Below are positions 1-9,611 of a stretch of DNA of 64,000 nt, one piece after another (positions within the stretch are counted from its first letter, which is position 1; every line of letters begins with the position of its first letter). The notes beneath the pieces were generated by a model, which saw only the letters and a program-made list of their open reading frames with translations, searched no databases and was not told where the DNA came from. The position numbers were made by a program, and so were the translations under genes. Where the stretch lies: positions 2,447,501 to 2,511,500 of the forward strand of contig NZ_CP046120.1 in NCBI RefSeq assembly GCF_009707465.1, written 5' to 3'. Source of the DNA: Novosphingobium sp. Gsoil 351. GTDB lineage: Bacteria; Pseudomonadota; Alphaproteobacteria; Sphingomonadales; Sphingomonadaceae.

Positions 1-1
1 G

Positions 2-58
2 GCCGACCCGACCTATGGCCGCGGCCTGCTGTGCGAGACTTGCCGCCGAATCCACTGA
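2..58 (+). CDS. 3' end of an unidentified gene cut by the window edge
   Basis: Eighteen codons ending in TGA give a C-terminus with a Cys-x-x-Cys pair (LLCETCRRIH). Third codon positions are mostly G or C, as in neighbouring genes, while the bases after the stop are richer in A/T. The other two forward frames are also open here, so the frame choice rests on codon use alone. The fragment is too short to identify. Confidence 0.4.
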   Translation, partial: ADPTYGRGLLCETCRRIH

Positions 59-162
59 GCGCAAAAAAATCGAAGCTGGACTGGATTAAACTTCGAAGCC
101 CGTCCGTTTCATCTTCGAGCGAGGGAATGAGGCCCTTGCCGCGAGATGAGAGGACTAGGATC

Positions 163-1008
163 ATGCGCACATTTCTTCTGGCTTCCGCCGCGTTGGTCGC
201 GACCGCAGTTCCGGCCCACGCCCAGTTGCTCGGCGGTGGCGGGATCGGCGGAATGATCGGTGGCGCCGGTTCGATCGGCGGCTCGATCGGCGGACCGCTC
301 GGCTCCCCGATGGATACCATCGACTCGGCCACCCGGGGCAGCGTCCGCGGCTCCGGCGCCACCAGCGGAAGCCACAGCGTCGACCGCAAGAGCGGTCATG
401 TCCATGCTGATCGCAGCGCCAATGGCGAAGTCTCCGGTGACCTCGGTCAGGTGGTGAGCACGCCGACGCGCACGCTTTCCAGCAATACCACGGGATCGGC
501 GAGCGGCAGCGGCCAGGGCAGCGCCGACGCACAGCTGGTCGGCACCGATGCACTTCGTTCGACCGCGGGTTCCGCGGTCGGCGCCGTCCGCGGCGCGGCG
601 CAACAGGGGCGTGGCCAGGCTTCCGGCATGGCCAGTGGCGCCGGTAACGCTGCGGGCGGTTTGATGGGTGGTGCCAGCGGCTCGGCGCAGGGCGCCGGAT
701 CGGGCATGTTCTCGGGGGCGGCTGGCCAGCTCGCCGCCGCGGGCAGCCTCGCCGCTCAAGGAGCCGGCAGTTTTGCCGTGGCGCCGGGCATGCCGGTGCT
801 TGCCCCCGATGGCGACAAGATCGGCAAGGTCCGCCAGGTGCTGACCGATGCGCGGGGCCATGTCCGCGCGCTGCTGGTCAAGGTCGATGGCGAAACCGCG
901 AGGCTTCCGGCGGCCAATTTCAGCGGCAGCGGCTCGGCTGTGATCTCCGCGATGAGCGAAGGCGCCATCAAGCGTGAAAGCGCCCGTCAGGAGGATCCCG
1001 GCCAGTAA
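163..1008 (+). CDS. Exported Gly/Ser-rich protein with C-terminal PRC-barrel-like segment
   Basis: The protein has 281 residues. An N-terminal signal peptide (MRTFLLASAALVATAVPAHA) is followed by a long Gly/Ala/Ser-rich low-complexity stretch. The last 75 residues (PVLAPDGDKIGKVRQVLTD and on) follow the PRC-barrel pattern of a short beta strand, a DGxxIGxV turn and an 'allVkVdG' strand. The ATG at 163 was chosen over the longer open frame because AGGA lies just upstream and the signal peptide starts there. PRC-barrel modules in exported proteins have no single function, so the role is unknown; a periplasmic or envelope location is inferred. Two hairpins follow the gene. Confidence 0.7.
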   Translation: MRTFLLASAALVATAVPAHAQLLGGGGIGGMIGGAGSIGGSIGGPLGSPMDTIDSATRGSVRGSGATSGSHSVDRKSGHVHADRSANGEVSGDLGQVVSTPTRTLSSNTTGSASGSGQGSADAQLVGTDALRSTAGSAVGAVRGAAQQGRGQASGMASGAGNAAGGLMGGASGSAQGAGSGMFSGAAGQLAAAGSLAAQGAGSFAVAPGMPVLAPDGDKIGKVRQVLTDARGHVRALLVKVDGETARLPAANFSGSGSAVISAMSEGAIKRESARQEDPGQ

Positions 1009-1040
1009 TGTTTCGGCCTCGACCGCTAATCTAACCCCCC

Positions 1041-1101
1041 GATCGTCGCTTCGCGACGATCCGCGCCCGGGACCGGCACCTCTCCCGCCGTCCCGGGCGC
1101 G
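1041..1101 (+). terminator. Tandem hairpins after the PRC-barrel gene
   Basis: A 9-bp perfect stem with a 3-base loop (GATCGTCGC, TTC, GCGACGATC; 1041-1061) is followed at once by a 12-bp perfect stem (arms 1062-1073 and 1090-1101). CCTAATTTT comes next. This fits factor-independent termination on the + strand, although the T tract is short. Confidence 0.6.
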
Positions 1102-1165
1102 CCTAATTTTCCAGATGCGGTCAGGCTTTCGGCTTTAGGCCGCCTGCCGAAGCTCCGGCACTGAT

Positions 1166-1318
1166 CTCCAAAGTCAGGAGCGCGCTGGCAAAGCGGAAGC
1201 ACTCGATCTGCTCGCGGAGCTCGGTTGCGACTATGCGCAGGGCCATCTTATCGGAAGGCCCAAGCCCTTCCATGCGCCATCTGCGCGATGCGCGAGCCCG
1301 GTGTTCCGAGCCGCCTAA
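1166..1318 (+). pseudogene. C-terminal relic of an EAL-domain c-di-GMP phosphodiesterase
   Basis: One frame reads AEALDLLAELGCDYAQGHL, followed by IGRPKP. This matches the end of EAL domains, whose last helix and strand read roughly 'LreLGCdyaQGylfgrP'. In-frame stops lie upstream at 1136 and downstream at 1316, and no start codon or catalytic EAL motif is present, so only the last 40 or so residues of the domain survive. The relic lies next to a PilZ gene, so a c-di-GMP locus probably decayed here. Identification rests on the motif alone. Confidence 0.55.
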
Positions 1319-1363
1319 GTCGAAGTTTCGAGCACACTCGATTTTGCATATGTATGCGGACCG

Positions 1364-1765
1364 TTACCCAGCAAGTCTCCAAAGTGAGCCAGCGCGGGGT
1401 TCGCCATCGACAGGTTCGCCGGGGCCGCGATGCTTGAGCTGCATCGCCTTCGCGATGATCCGAAACGTCGGCAAATCGAGCGGTTGCGAAAAGCGCACCC
1501 CGACCGACGCGGCGTCGGTCCAGACCACTTCGCCTTGCTGGGCGTGGGGGAGGAACGGCAACTGAAGGTGCACCAGCTGACCTTCCTGAAACCGAGCAAA
1601 GCGGGTCTCTATCCGTGCTCCCGTCCGGCAAAGATCATCAACCAGCACGGAAACGGTAGCATCGCTGCACACTGCGTCGACAGCTGCCCAAACGCGCACC
1701 CGTTCGGTGTCCCGCGAGCCAATTCTGACGTCGATCATCTCTTCAAGCTCTGCGGAACAGATCAT
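1364..1765 (-). CDS. PilZ-domain protein
   Basis: The 133-residue protein is about the size of a single PilZ domain. RDTERVRV near residue 18 stands where the RxxxR switch is found, and a central VDDLCRTGARIET matches the (D/N)xSxxG strand but with Cys in place of Ser. The C-terminal half (GEVVWTDAASVGVRF) is a typical PilZ beta hairpin. PilZ domains bind cyclic di-GMP and control motility or exopolysaccharide; the degenerate first motif makes binding uncertain. A GGG stands about 7 bases before the ATG at 1765. A decayed EAL fragment lies just downstream. Confidence 0.75.
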   Translation of the reverse strand: MICSAELEEMIDVRIGSRDTERVRVWAAVDAVCSDATVSVLVDDLCRTGARIETRFARFQEGQLVHLQLPFLPHAQQGEVVWTDAASVGVRFSQPLDLPTFRIIAKAMQLKHRGPGEPVDGEPRAGSLWRLAG

Positions 1766-1835
1766 TTTTGGCCCTTTCTGGCACCCTCAGGGTCCATTGA
1801 GCCGTAGGTGGATACCGGATGGGCAACGAAGGAGG

Positions 1836-2351
1836 TTAGCTTCGGGTAAAGCCGCCAACTTGGCGGACGGCCAAGCCATCGATCGCTGCCCAGCCCCAAA
1901 CGCCCAATCCACGGAAGCGCCCCGCGGTCATCCCGCCTAGCGCGATCGCGGGCATGGCCGCGCGACGGGCAAGGAGGAGGAGGCGGACTCGGCCCAGGGC
2001 CGGCATGCCGGGGTGCGAGCGCGTGGCGAACACCGGCGAGATCAACACCGCGTGCGCGCCGTAACGGTTGGCCCGCCCGATTTCACGCAGATCGTGAGCG
2101 GAGGCCAGGCGGCGGTGCGGTGCGGGCGGACCATAACCTTCGCCTGCCAACTCGAGCCGGTGGCCGAAGCGGCGGCACAGACGGCGGACTTGCGACAAGC
2201 GGACTGCGCGTTGCTTCGCAGCCAAGTGGAAATGGCGAAAGATGACGCCAGACCCGCGCGGCAGGCGGGCGATGGCGCCATCCAGTTCGGCGTCGGTGCG
2301 GGCGTCGGTCACCAGCCAGAGCCGGGGCAGGGCGGGGTGGCGCGCGGTCAC
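1836..2351 (-). CDS. Thiamine phosphate synthase-like (ThiE/TenI) protein
   Basis: From the GTG at 2351 the product is 171 residues, shorter than the roughly 200 of ThiE. It opens with a first TIM-barrel strand (LWLVTDARTD) and carries GAHAVLISPVFATRSHPG, matching the ThiE segment that binds the pyrimidine pyrophosphate (GADYvgfGPvfpTxtKpg). It ends with IALGGMTAGRF, the phosphate-binding strand. The Lys usual in 'TKxG' is His here, and the usual Asp-rich start of the active site is weak. It may be a TenI-like regulator or aminohydrolase, or a thiamine-salvage enzyme, rather than authentic ThiE. It is divergent from yggS with a 22-base gap. Confidence 0.65.
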   Translation of the reverse strand: MTARHPALPRLWLVTDARTDAELDGAIARLPRGSGVIFRHFHLAAKQRAVRLSQVRRLCRRFGHRLELAGEGYGPPAPHRRLASAHDLREIGRANRYGAHAVLISPVFATRSHPGMPALGRVRLLLLARRAAMPAIALGGMTAGRFRGLGVWGWAAIDGLAVRQVGGFTRS

Positions 2352-2373
2352 CCCGTCGCTATAGCAGCACGCG

Positions 2374-3055
2374 ATGCTCGAACCAGCCATGTCCCCGTTG
2401 GCCGATGTCCGCCAGCGTATCGCCGCCGCCGCCGCAGTGGCGCGACGCGAGGTCGATGAGATCGCCCTGGTCGTCGTGAGCAAAACCCAGCCGGCCGAAG
2501 CGATCCGCGCGTTGATCGCCCAGGGCCAGCGCGTTTTCGGCGAGAACCGGGTCCAGGAGGTGCAGCGCAAATGGCCCGCGCTGCGCGAGGCTTACCCAGA
2601 GGCGTCGCTCCACCTCGTGGGCCAGCTTCAGTCGAACAAGGCGGCCGAGGCGGTGGCACTGTTCGACTGCATCCATTCGCTCGACCGGCTCAGCCTTGTG
2701 ACCGCGCTGGCCAGGGCGATGGACGCGGCGGGACGGCGCGTGCCGTGCTTCGTGCAGGTCAACATTGGAGCGGAGGCGCAGAAGGGCGGGTGCCCGATCG
2801 ACGGCCTGGCGACATTGTTGGCACAGGCGCGCGGCGGCGGACATACCGCTAGCCGGGCTGATGTGTGTGCCGCCCGAGGGAATCGAACCCGCGCCTTTCT
2901 TCGCGTTCCTCGCCAAGCTGGCCGCCGACAACGGGGTCACCGGCTTGAGCATGGGGATGTCGGGCGATTTCGAGACCGCGGTTCTGCTGGGTGCCACTCA
3001 TGTTCGCGTGGGGACGGCGTTGTTCGGCGCGCGCGGGGGCCGTTCGCCGCTTTGA
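2374..3055 (+). pseudogene. yggS: YggS family PLP homeostasis protein, frameshifted
   Basis: This is the pyridoxal-phosphate-binding protein (PLPBP/YggS) of vitamin B6 homeostasis. The first frame gives VVVSKTQPAEAIRALIAQG with the PLP lysine in VSK, then FGENRVQE and HLVGQLQSNKA. Near position 2833 the family sequence moves by one base into the next frame (AADIPLAGLMCVPPEG, then GLSMGMSGDFETAVLLGATH, then RVGTALFG). The two parts sum to the normal 226 residues if one base in the GCGCGGCGG stretch is removed. Left as is, translation ends in unrelated sequence and loses the phosphate-binding GMSGD loop. A sequencing error is the simplest explanation. It runs convergently into the pyruvate kinase gene. 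Confidence 0.85.
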
Positions 3056-3058
3056 CTG

Positions 3059-4534
3059 TTAGCCTTCGCGGCCCTTCAGTTCGTCCCCCGTCAGCGTAAC
3101 CACGTGCAGCAGGTTGGTTGCGCCGGGCGTTCCGAACGGAACCCCGGCGAGCGCGATGAGTTTCGACCCCGCTTCGCCGAAGCCCTGGCGGAGCGCCATG
3201 CGCTTGCCCTTGGCGATCATCTCCTCGAAACTGCCGATGTCCTTGGTGTGGACCGCGTGTGCACCCCACAGCAAAGCGACGCGCCGCGCGGTCCTGAGGC
3301 TGGGGGTGAGCACCAGCACGGCGACGTTCGGCCGCTCGCGCGCGACACGCCGGGCGGTCGACCCCGAACTGGTGAACACGATGATCCCCGCGGTGGTGAC
3401 GGTCTCGGCGATCTTCGCCGCGGATTGGGCGAGCGCATCCGCGGTCGTGGCGTCCGCAGGCGTGGCGATGAAGTGGACCCGTGCGGCATAGCCGGGATCG
3501 GCTTCGACCTGGGTGCCGATGCGATCCATGATCGTCACTGCCTCAACCGGCCATTGCCCCGCCGCGGTCTCGGCCGAAAGCATTACCGCGTCTGCCCCGT
3601 CGTAGACCGCGTTGGCGACGTCGGAGACTTCGGCGCGGGTGGGGGCGGGGCTCTCGATCATCGATTCGAGCATCTGGGTGGCGACGATCACCGGCTTGCC
3701 CAGCCGCCGCGCCGCCTCGACGATGCGCTTTTGCAGCGGGGGGACTTCCTCGGGATTGAGCTCGACCCCCAGATCGCCGCGCGCGACCATCACCCCGTCG
3801 GCCAGCTCGAGGATGCCGTCGAGGCTGGCGATCGCCGCGGGCTTCTCGATCTTGGCGATCAACGAGGATTTGCCCCCGATCAGCCGCCGCGCCTCGGCGA
3901 CGTCCTCGGGGCGCTGGACGAAGCTCAGCGCGATCCAGTCCGCGCCCTGCTCGAGCGCGAAGGCGAGGTCGGCGCGGTCCTTTGGGGTCAGCGCGGGCAC
4001 CGGCACGACCGCGTCGGGGACGTTGACCCCCTTGCGGTCCGATATCGCGCCGCCGACTTCGGCCGAGCACAGGATGCTTTCGGGGTTCGCGCGGATCACC
4101 TTCAGACGCAGCTTGCCGTCGTCGATCAGCAGCCGCTGACCCTTGTTGAGGACGGCGAACAGTTCGGGATGGGGCAAGCAGACGCGGGTGTCGTCGCCCG
4201 GCGCGGGATCGCGATCGAGGGTGAAATGGGCAGAGTGGCGGATGAACGCCTTGCCGCCCTTGAACTGGCCGACGCGCAGCTTGGGCCCCTGCAAATCGCA
4301 CAGGATCGCGATCGGGCGCCCTACGTTCTTTTCGAGTGCACGGATCGCGGCGATGGTCGCGGCATGGAGCGCGTGGTCGCCGTGGCTCATGTTGACCCGA
4401 AACGCATCGACTCCGGCCTGGTAGAGCCGGAGGAGCATCTTGGGATCGCTGCTCGCTGGGCCGACCGTGGCGAGGATCTTGACCTTTCGCGTGCGCAGGT
4501 TGGTCACGGGCAGGCGAGTGGCGGGCTTGGCCAA
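3059..4534 (-). CDS. pyk: Pyruvate kinase
   Basis: The 491-residue enzyme converts phosphoenolpyruvate and ADP to pyruvate and ATP at the end of glycolysis and the Entner-Doudoroff route. Clear family blocks are KILATVGPAS near the N-terminus, FRVNMSHG, DLQGPKLRVG, SLIAKIEKPAAI with the catalytic Lys, MVARGDLGVEL (the pyruvate kinase signature) and DAVMLSAETAAGQWP. Length is normal for a bacterial tetrameric enzyme. The 3' end lies 3 bases from the convergent yggS stop. A DUF1244 gene starts divergently 65 bases away. Confidence 0.97.
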   Translation of the reverse strand: MAKPATRLPVTNLRTRKVKILATVGPASSDPKMLLRLYQAGVDAFRVNMSHGDHALHAATIAAIRALEKNVGRPIAILCDLQGPKLRVGQFKGGKAFIRHSAHFTLDRDPAPGDDTRVCLPHPELFAVLNKGQRLLIDDGKLRLKVIRANPESILCSAEVGGAISDRKGVNVPDAVVPVPALTPKDRADLAFALEQGADWIALSFVQRPEDVAEARRLIGGKSSLIAKIEKPAAIASLDGILELADGVMVARGDLGVELNPEEVPPLQKRIVEAARRLGKPVIVATQMLESMIESPAPTRAEVSDVANAVYDGADAVMLSAETAAGQWPVEAVTIMDRIGTQVEADPGYAARVHFIATPADATTADALAQSAAKIAETVTTAGIIVFTSSGSTARRVARERPNVAVLVLTPSLRTARRVALLWGAHAVHTKDIGSFEEMIAKGKRMALRQGFGEAGSKLIALAGVPFGTPGATNLLHVVTLTGDELKGREG

Positions 4535-4599
4535 GGGACTTCCTTTGGATGCGGCGCGCGGCCTATGGCAAATGTTGCCCGCAAACCCAAGGACAGATC

Positions 4600-4896
4600 A
4601 TGCCCGATCCGCTCGACGAACTTGACGACGCCCATGCCGCCGCCGCCTTTCGCCGTCTGGTGCGCCACTTGCGCCACCGCCACGATGCGCAGAACATCGA
4701 CTTGATGGGCCTGGCCGGATTCTGCCGCAATTGCCTCAGCGACTGGATCGTCGAAGCCGGCGCGCCGCTCGGCAAGGCGCAGGCGCGCGAGACGATTCAC
4801 GGGATGCCGGCGGACGAGTGGAAGGCGAAATTCCAGACCGAGGCAACGCCCGAGCAGTTGGAGCGCATGGCGGCGAGCGTCGCGAAGAACGGCTAG
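4600..4896 (+). CDS. DUF1244 (SMc04008-like) small protein
   Basis: The 98-residue protein has the conserved block [18 protein letters not shown], followed by a Pro/Glu-rich C-terminal helix ([18 protein letters not shown]). This is the DUF1244 family, common in alpha- and gammaproteobacteria and without an established function. The paired Cys residues (CRNC) suggest metal binding or redox chemistry, which is inference. The ATG at 4600 was chosen because it follows AAGGACAG and because homologues begin close to the '[11 protein letters not shown]' helix. Confidence 0.85.
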   Translation: MPDPLDELDDAHAAAAFRRLVRHLRHRHDAQNIDLMGLAGFCRNCLSDWIVEAGAPLGKAQARETIHGMPADEWKAKFQTEATPEQLERMAASVAKNG

Positions 4897-4987
4897 CCGA
4901 CATTTCCACAGGCCCGCGCTTCCCCGAATCGCAAGCGCGTGGCTAAGGCCGCGCCAGCCCGTTCACCCCCATCCCTGGAGTACCCCC

Positions 4988-5224
4988 ATGGCCACTGCCA
5001 CCGACGACCGCCTGCGCCTGCTGATTGAGCGCGTCGAACGTCTCGAGGAAGAAAAGAAGGGCATCGCCGACGACATTCGCGATGTGTACGCGGAAGCCAA
5101 GGCGGTGGGTTACGACAGCAAGATCATGCGCCAGGTCGTCCGTCTGCGAAAGATGAAGCCCGACGATCGCGCCGAGATGGAAGCCATCCTCGATCTTTAT
5201 AAGGCGGCGCTGGGGCTGGGCTGA
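4988..5224 (+). CDS. gapR: DUF2312 nucleoid-associated protein, GapR-like
   Basis: The 78-residue, highly charged helical protein reads [20 protein letters not shown], then [20 protein letters not shown], matching DUF2312. In Caulobacter the family member GapR binds overtwisted DNA as a clamp and stimulates type II topoisomerases; transfer of that role here is by family membership. A GGAG lies 8 bases before the ATG. The first 35 residues would form the coiled-coil dimer and the following basic helices the DNA contact. It is a separate transcription unit followed by a palindromic repeat. Confidence 0.9.
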   Translation: MATATDDRLRLLIERVERLEEEKKGIADDIRDVYAEAKAVGYDSKIMRQVVRLRKMKPDDRAEMEAILDLYKAALGLG

Positions 5225-5277
5225 GCGCCAAAACCCATCCGCTGTCGTATACCGCTGATAATCGGACAAACTCACTT

Positions 5278-5344
5278 CCCGCTCACGTCGAGCGTAGCCG
5301 ACTCATTGTGCGGGCTGTCTCGACTGCGCGCGACATGAGCGGGG
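5278..5344. repeat. Palindromic intergenic repeat, copy 1
   Basis: The left arm CCCGCTCACGTCGAGCG (5278 on) is complementary, with a few mismatches, to the right arm ending CGCGACATGAGCGGG near 5343. A related paired element lies at 9504-9590 and a half element at 51471-51493. This is REP-like and lies between gapR and an amidohydrolase. Confidence 0.6.
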
Positions 5345-5397
5345 TTGGAGGCGGCCTCGTTTTGCTTCAGACGGGTCTCCAAGACAGGGAGAAATCG

Positions 5398-6711
5398 ATG
5401 AAGTACTGGGTCGCCGCAGCCGTTCTCGCCTCCACCGCACTCGCCGCACCAGCGGCGGCGCAAGCCCCGGAGGTCACCTATATCCATGCAGGGCATCTGC
5501 TCGATCGTCCCGGGGAAGCCCCGCGCGGGCCCTCGACGATCGTCGTGCGCGAAGGCAAGGTCGCCGAAATCCGCGCCGGGTTGGTTCCCGCCGAGGACGG
5601 GGCGAAGCTGGTGGATCTGTCGCGCGCCACGGTGTTGCCGGGGCTGATCGACATGCACGTCCACCTCCTCGGGATCGGCGGCGATCCGCTGCAGGCGCGC
5701 CTGACGCGGCTCAATACCGAGCCAGAGGACGCGGTGTTCATCGGCGCGGGCAACGCCCGGCGCACGCTGGAGGCGGGGTTCACTACGGTGCGCGATCTCG
5801 GCGGATCGGCGCGCGGGATTCGCGCCCTGCGCGACGCGATCGACCGGGGCGACGTCACAGGGCCGACCGTCGTCAACGCGGGCGAGCCGATCTCGGTCAC
5901 CGGCGGGCACGGCGATCCGCTCAATGGTCTGGCTGAACCGTTCGCGCACGCGGTCGCCGAAAGTGTCGAGAACACCTGCAACGGCCCGGACGATTGCCGC
6001 CGCGCGGTGCGCCGCCAGGTCGGGTTGGGCGCGCAAGTGATCAAGTTCATGGCCACCGGCGGGGTGCTTTCGAATGTCTCGGGCGGGCTCGGCCGGGCGA
6101 TGCAGCCCGACGAAATGAAGGCGATCGTCGAGACCGCGCACGCGCTGGGGCGCAAGACCGCCGCGCACAGCCACGCCGCCGAAGGCACCCGCGCCGCGGT
6201 GGAGGCCGGAGTCGATACGATCGAACACGGCACTTTCCTCGACGACGCGACGATCAAACTCATGAAAGCGCACGGCACCTGGCTCGTCCCGACGATGCTC
6301 GCGCCGCGCGCAGCGCTGGCTCAGGCGCGGGGCGGGATGCTGCCCCCCGCCACCATTCCCAAAGCCGAGCAAGCCGCCGCCGCGGCGATGGAAAGCCACC
6401 GCCGGGCGATCGCCGCCGGGGTTAAGGTTGCGTTCGGGACCGACACCGGGGTCAGCAAGCATGGCGACAACGCGCAGGAATTCGCGCTGATGGTCGAGGC
6501 CGGGATGACCCCGGCGCAGGCGATCAAGGCGGCGACGGTCGGTGCCGCCGAGGCGCTCGACCGGCCGGGCCTCGGCCGCATCGCGCCGGGCCTCCCCGCC
6601 GACATCATCGCGGTCGATGGCGACCCGCTGGCCGATGTGCGCGAACTGGAGGATGTCGATTTCGTCATGAAGGGCGGTAAGGTCATCAAGCAGGAGGGCG
6701 AGGCTCAGTGA
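5398..6711 (+). CDS. Exported metal-dependent amidohydrolase (imidazolonepropionase/Xaa-Pro dipeptidase-like)
   Basis: The 437-residue protein has a signal peptide ([20 protein letters not shown]). The amidohydrolase metal sites are visible: [14 protein letters not shown] (the HxH strand), [10 protein letters not shown] with the bridging Lys, AAHSHAAEG and [10 protein letters not shown] with the two His, and FGTDTGV with the catalytic Asp. The C-terminus rebuilds the small beta domain ([17 protein letters not shown]). Exported relatives cleave dipeptides with a C-terminal Arg, Lys or Pro; the substrate here is not determined. Start at ATG 5398 after AGGGAG. It is coupled to the next gene by a GTGA overlap. 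Confidence 0.88.
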   Translation: MKYWVAAAVLASTALAAPAAAQAPEVTYIHAGHLLDRPGEAPRGPSTIVVREGKVAEIRAGLVPAEDGAKLVDLSRATVLPGLIDMHVHLLGIGGDPLQARLTRLNTEPEDAVFIGAGNARRTLEAGFTTVRDLGGSARGIRALRDAIDRGDVTGPTVVNAGEPISVTGGHGDPLNGLAEPFAHAVAESVENTCNGPDDCRRAVRRQVGLGAQVIKFMATGGVLSNVSGGLGRAMQPDEMKAIVETAHALGRKTAAHSHAAEGTRAAVEAGVDTIEHGTFLDDATIKLMKAHGTWLVPTMLAPRAALAQARGGMLPPATIPKAEQAAAAAMESHRRAIAAGVKVAFGTDTGVSKHGDNAQEFALMVEAGMTPAQAIKAATVGAAEALDRPGLGRIAPGLPADIIAVDGDPLADVRELEDVDFVMKGGKVIKQEGEAQ

Positions 6712-7052
6712 TCGTTACCACCACCCACACCGTCGAAGGCCGCGAGATCGTCGAGTATCTCGGCATCGTCACCGGCGAGGTGATCCTGGGCGCCAACATC
6801 TTCCGCGACATGTTCGCCTCGATCCGCGATGTGTTCGGCGGCCGCTCGGGCGCCTACGAACAGGTGCTCGAACGTGGACGGCGCGAGGCGATCCTCGAAA
6901 TGGTCGACAAGGGGCGACAGCTCGGCGGCGACGCGCTGGTGGGGTGCGATCTGGACTATCAGGTGCTGGGCAAGCGTGGATCGATGCTGATGATCTCTAT
7001 CAACGGCACCGCGGTCAGGCTGCGCCAGGAATTGCCCGGACGGTCCGGCTAG
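6708..7052 (+). CDS. YbjQ family heavy-metal-binding-domain protein
   Basis: The 114-residue protein matches the YbjQ/UPF0145 family: an N-terminal strand and turn ([20 protein letters not shown]), a helix with repeated Arg/Glu ([13 protein letters not shown]) and strands [17 protein letters not shown]. The family forms pentameric rings; function is not established. The GTG start overlaps the TGA of the amidohydrolase (GTGA), so translation is probably coupled. Confidence 0.85.
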   Translation: MIVTTTHTVEGREIVEYLGIVTGEVILGANIFRDMFASIRDVFGGRSGAYEQVLERGRREAILEMVDKGRQLGGDALVGCDLDYQVLGKRGSMLMISINGTAVRLRQELPGRSG

Positions 7053-7093
7053 GCTAGGGCGCGGCACCGCAATTCCAGCTCAAGACCGGACCA

Positions 7094-7837
7094 ATGGCAG
7101 GCCATTCCAAATTCAAGAACATCATGCACCGCAAGGGTGCGCAGGATAAGAAGCGTTCGGCGAGCTTTTCCAAGCTGTCCCGGGAAATTACCGTCGCGGC
7201 CAAGATGGGCATGCCAGATCCCGACATGAACCCGCGTCTGCGTGCTGCGGTCAACGCCGCCAAGGCCCAGTCGGTGCCCAAGGACAACATCCAGCGCGCG
7301 ATCGACAAGGCCAGCCGCGGCGACGCCGAGAACTACGAGGAAATCCGCTACGAAGGCTATGGTCCGGGCGGGGTCGCGCTGATCGTCGAGGCGCTGACTG
7401 ACAACCGCAACCGCACCGCCACCAACGTGCGCACCGCGTTCGCCAAGAACGGCGGCAATCTGGGCGCCAGCGGTGCGGTCAGCCACGGGTTCGAGCGGCT
7501 CGGGCTGATCGAATACGGCGCCAAGGCCGGCGACGAGGACACCGTTCTCGAAGCCGCGATCGAGGCCGGCGCCGACGATGTCGAGAGCGACGACGAGGGC
7601 CACGCGATCTGGGTGGCGATGGACGCGCTACATCCGGTGGCCCGCGAACTCGAGAAGACCCTGGGCGAAGCGGTGGCGGTCAAGCTTGCGTGGAAGCCCA
7701 GCCTGACGACCGAAGTCGATGAGGCGACCGCGACTACCCTGCTCAAGCTGATCGACGTGCTCGACGATGACGACGACGTCCAGGCGGTGTGGGGAAATTA
7801 CGAAATCCCCGACGCGGTGATGGAGAAGCTGGGCTGA
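7094..7837 (+). CDS. yebC: YebC/PmpR family (TACO1-like) protein
   Basis: The 247-residue protein begins with the family hallmark [20 protein letters not shown] and continues with [19 protein letters not shown] and [19 protein letters not shown]. Members were described as transcription regulators, and recent work ties them to ribosome stalling relief at proline stretches, as with mitochondrial TACO1. Length is standard. It starts 42 bases after the YbjQ gene and precedes a desaturase. Confidence 0.96.
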   Translation: MAGHSKFKNIMHRKGAQDKKRSASFSKLSREITVAAKMGMPDPDMNPRLRAAVNAAKAQSVPKDNIQRAIDKASRGDAENYEEIRYEGYGPGGVALIVEALTDNRNRTATNVRTAFAKNGGNLGASGAVSHGFERLGLIEYGAKAGDEDTVLEAAIEAGADDVESDDEGHAIWVAMDALHPVARELEKTLGEAVAVKLAWKPSLTTEVDEATATTLLKLIDVLDDDDDVQAVWGNYEIPDAVMEKLG

Positions 7838-7966
7838 TTCGATCGGCACGGACTGTCCCGATCTCGGCAGGTCGCCGCAATCGGGGCTTCGCCATGGTTG
7901 ACGAATGGTGTAGATCGTCCCCCAGTCCAGACTAGGGGGTCGAGATGAATACGTTGCGCGAGGGGG

Positions 7967-9013
7967 ATGGTCGCGCCGGATACGGCGTACTCGAACCATG
8001 AAGCCGAAAGCGGCGCGGATGGCCGTAGTGCGCTGTCGCTGCCCGGGGGGCCGGAGCCGCTCGTCGACCGCTGGCAGCGGTCGGTGTGGTTCGGCACGAC
8101 CGAGGCCATGTCGCGCCGGCGCGAGCACTTGTTCTACGCAGCGGTCAAGCAGGGCGGTGCGCTGGTCGCGATTGGATGGCTGCTTCTGCAGCCGACCGGC
8201 TGGGTCGAATGGTCGGGCTTCGCGCTGTTCTATGTTCTCAACATCCTGTCGATGTCGCTAGGCTATCATCGCTATTTCACCCACAAGGCGTTCCAGACCT
8301 CGCGGCCGATGCGCTATGGATTGGCTGCGCTCGCGCAGTTCGGCATGTATGGCTCGCTGCGGCGCTGGGTTGCCGACCATCGCCGCCACCATGCGCTGTC
8401 CGACCGGCCGGGGGACATCCACAGTCCCTGGGTCGACGGGCACGGCCGCCCGCTTTCGGGCAAGGCAGGGCTCAAGCATTCGCACCTCGGTTGGGCCTAC
8501 GACGATGTCGTCACCAATACCGATCTTTACGGCAAGGGCGTGCTCGGCGATCCGGCGATCGAATGGGCGCACCGCACGCGCTATCTCTGGCTGGTCATCT
8601 CGGTTCTGGTCGCACCCACGCTATGGGCCATGGCTTGGGGCGGTGGATTGGCGGTTTCGGCGAACACCCTTATCGGCACGATCCTGGTTGCCGGGTTCCT
8701 GCGCGCGGCGCTGGCGCTCCACGCGATCGCCGCGGTCAATTCTTTCGGCCATGTCCATGGTTACCGGAACTTCGAGGTGGGCGACACCGCGCGCAACAAC
8801 CTGGTGCTCGGATATTTGACGCTGGGCGAAGGCTGGCACAACAATCACCACGCCCATGCCCGCGCCGCGAGCAACCACATGCGCTGGTGGGAGATCGACA
8901 TGACCGGCTGGGTCATTGCCGGGCTGGAGAAACTGGGGCTGATCTGGGACGTCAGGTGGCCCGATTTTGAGCGGCCCTCCGGGCGTTCGGGGCGAGCACC
9001 GCGGCGGAATTGA
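7967..9013 (+). CDS. Membrane fatty acid desaturase (acyl-CoA delta-9 type)
   Basis: The 348-residue integral membrane protein has the three histidine boxes of stearoyl-CoA-type desaturases: HRYFTH in the first third, HRRHH about 40 residues later and EGWHNNHH in the last third. Hydrophobic segments ([54 protein letters not shown]) give the expected four-helix layout. It would insert a cis double bond in acyl chains with a di-iron centre. The true start could be the Met at 8108, since the first 47 residues have no clear match. It ends just before ruvC. Confidence 0.9.
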   Translation: MVAPDTAYSNHEAESGADGRSALSLPGGPEPLVDRWQRSVWFGTTEAMSRRREHLFYAAVKQGGALVAIGWLLLQPTGWVEWSGFALFYVLNILSMSLGYHRYFTHKAFQTSRPMRYGLAALAQFGMYGSLRRWVADHRRHHALSDRPGDIHSPWVDGHGRPLSGKAGLKHSHLGWAYDDVVTNTDLYGKGVLGDPAIEWAHRTRYLWLVISVLVAPTLWAMAWGGGLAVSANTLIGTILVAGFLRAALALHAIAAVNSFGHVHGYRNFEVGDTARNNLVLGYLTLGEGWHNNHHAHARAASNHMRWWEIDMTGWVIAGLEKLGLIWDVRWPDFERPSGRSGRAPRRN

Positions 9014-9026
9014 TCCGGACTGCAAG

Positions 9027-9497
9027 ATGCGCGTCATCGGTATCGACCCGGGCCTCGGCTGCACCGGCTGGGGGGTGATCGCGCGCGAGGGCAGTCGCTT
9101 GCATCACGTCGCCAATGGCCAGATACGCACCGATCCAGCGCAACCGATAGCCAGCCGGCTTGTGGCGATCGATGCCGGGCTTGCCGCCGCTATCGCCGCG
9201 CACGGGCCGCATTTCGGCGCGGTGGAAGAAGTCTTCGTCAACACCAACGCCCAATCGACGCTCAAGCTCGGCCAGGCGCGCGGCGTCTGTCTGCTCGCGC
9301 TCGCCCGCGCCGGGATGCCGGTGGCCGAATATGCCACGCGGCTGGTCAAGAAGGCGCTGGTCGGCACCGGGGGCGCGGAAAAGGCGCAAGTCCAGGCGAT
9401 GCTCAAGGTGCTGCTGCCGGGGGTGAAGCTGGCCGGCGCGGACGCCGCCGATGCGCTCGCGGTGGCGATCTGCCATGCACATATGCATCGCGGCTAG
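9027..9497 (+). CDS. ruvC: Holliday junction endonuclease RuvC
   Basis: The 156-residue resolvase opens with [17 protein letters not shown], where the first catalytic Asp is D7. The second acidic pair is in FGAVEEVF, and the last in [16 protein letters not shown]. It cleaves four-way junctions with RuvAB during recombination repair. The ATG at 9027 is preceded by a moderate GGACTGCAAG. A palindromic repeat separates it from ruvA, so the three ruv genes are in one direction but not tightly packed at this joint. Confidence 0.96.
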   Translation: MRVIGIDPGLGCTGWGVIAREGSRLHHVANGQIRTDPAQPIASRLVAIDAGLAAAIAAHGPHFGAVEEVFVNTNAQSTLKLGQARGVCLLALARAGMPVAEYATRLVKKALVGTGGAEKAQVQAMLKVLLPGVKLAGADAADALAVAICHAHMHRG

Positions 9498-9503
9498 CAA
9501 ACC

Positions 9504-9590
9504 GCGCTCATCCCGAGCGCAGTCGAGGGATGCCGCGCGCCCTTTGCGCATGGTGCAGCGTGTCGCGACTGCGCTCGACACGAGCGGGGG
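9504..9590. repeat. Palindromic intergenic repeat, copy 2
   Basis: The left arm (GCTCATCCCGAGCGCAGTCGA) is complementary to the right arm (CGACTGCGCTCGACACGAGC) with a few mismatches. The loop of about 40 bases holds GGTGCAG. It is similar to the element at 5278-5344 and lies between ruvC and ruvA. Confidence 0.65.
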
Positions 9591-9611
9591 ATGTATGGCA
9601 CCGCCCAGCCC

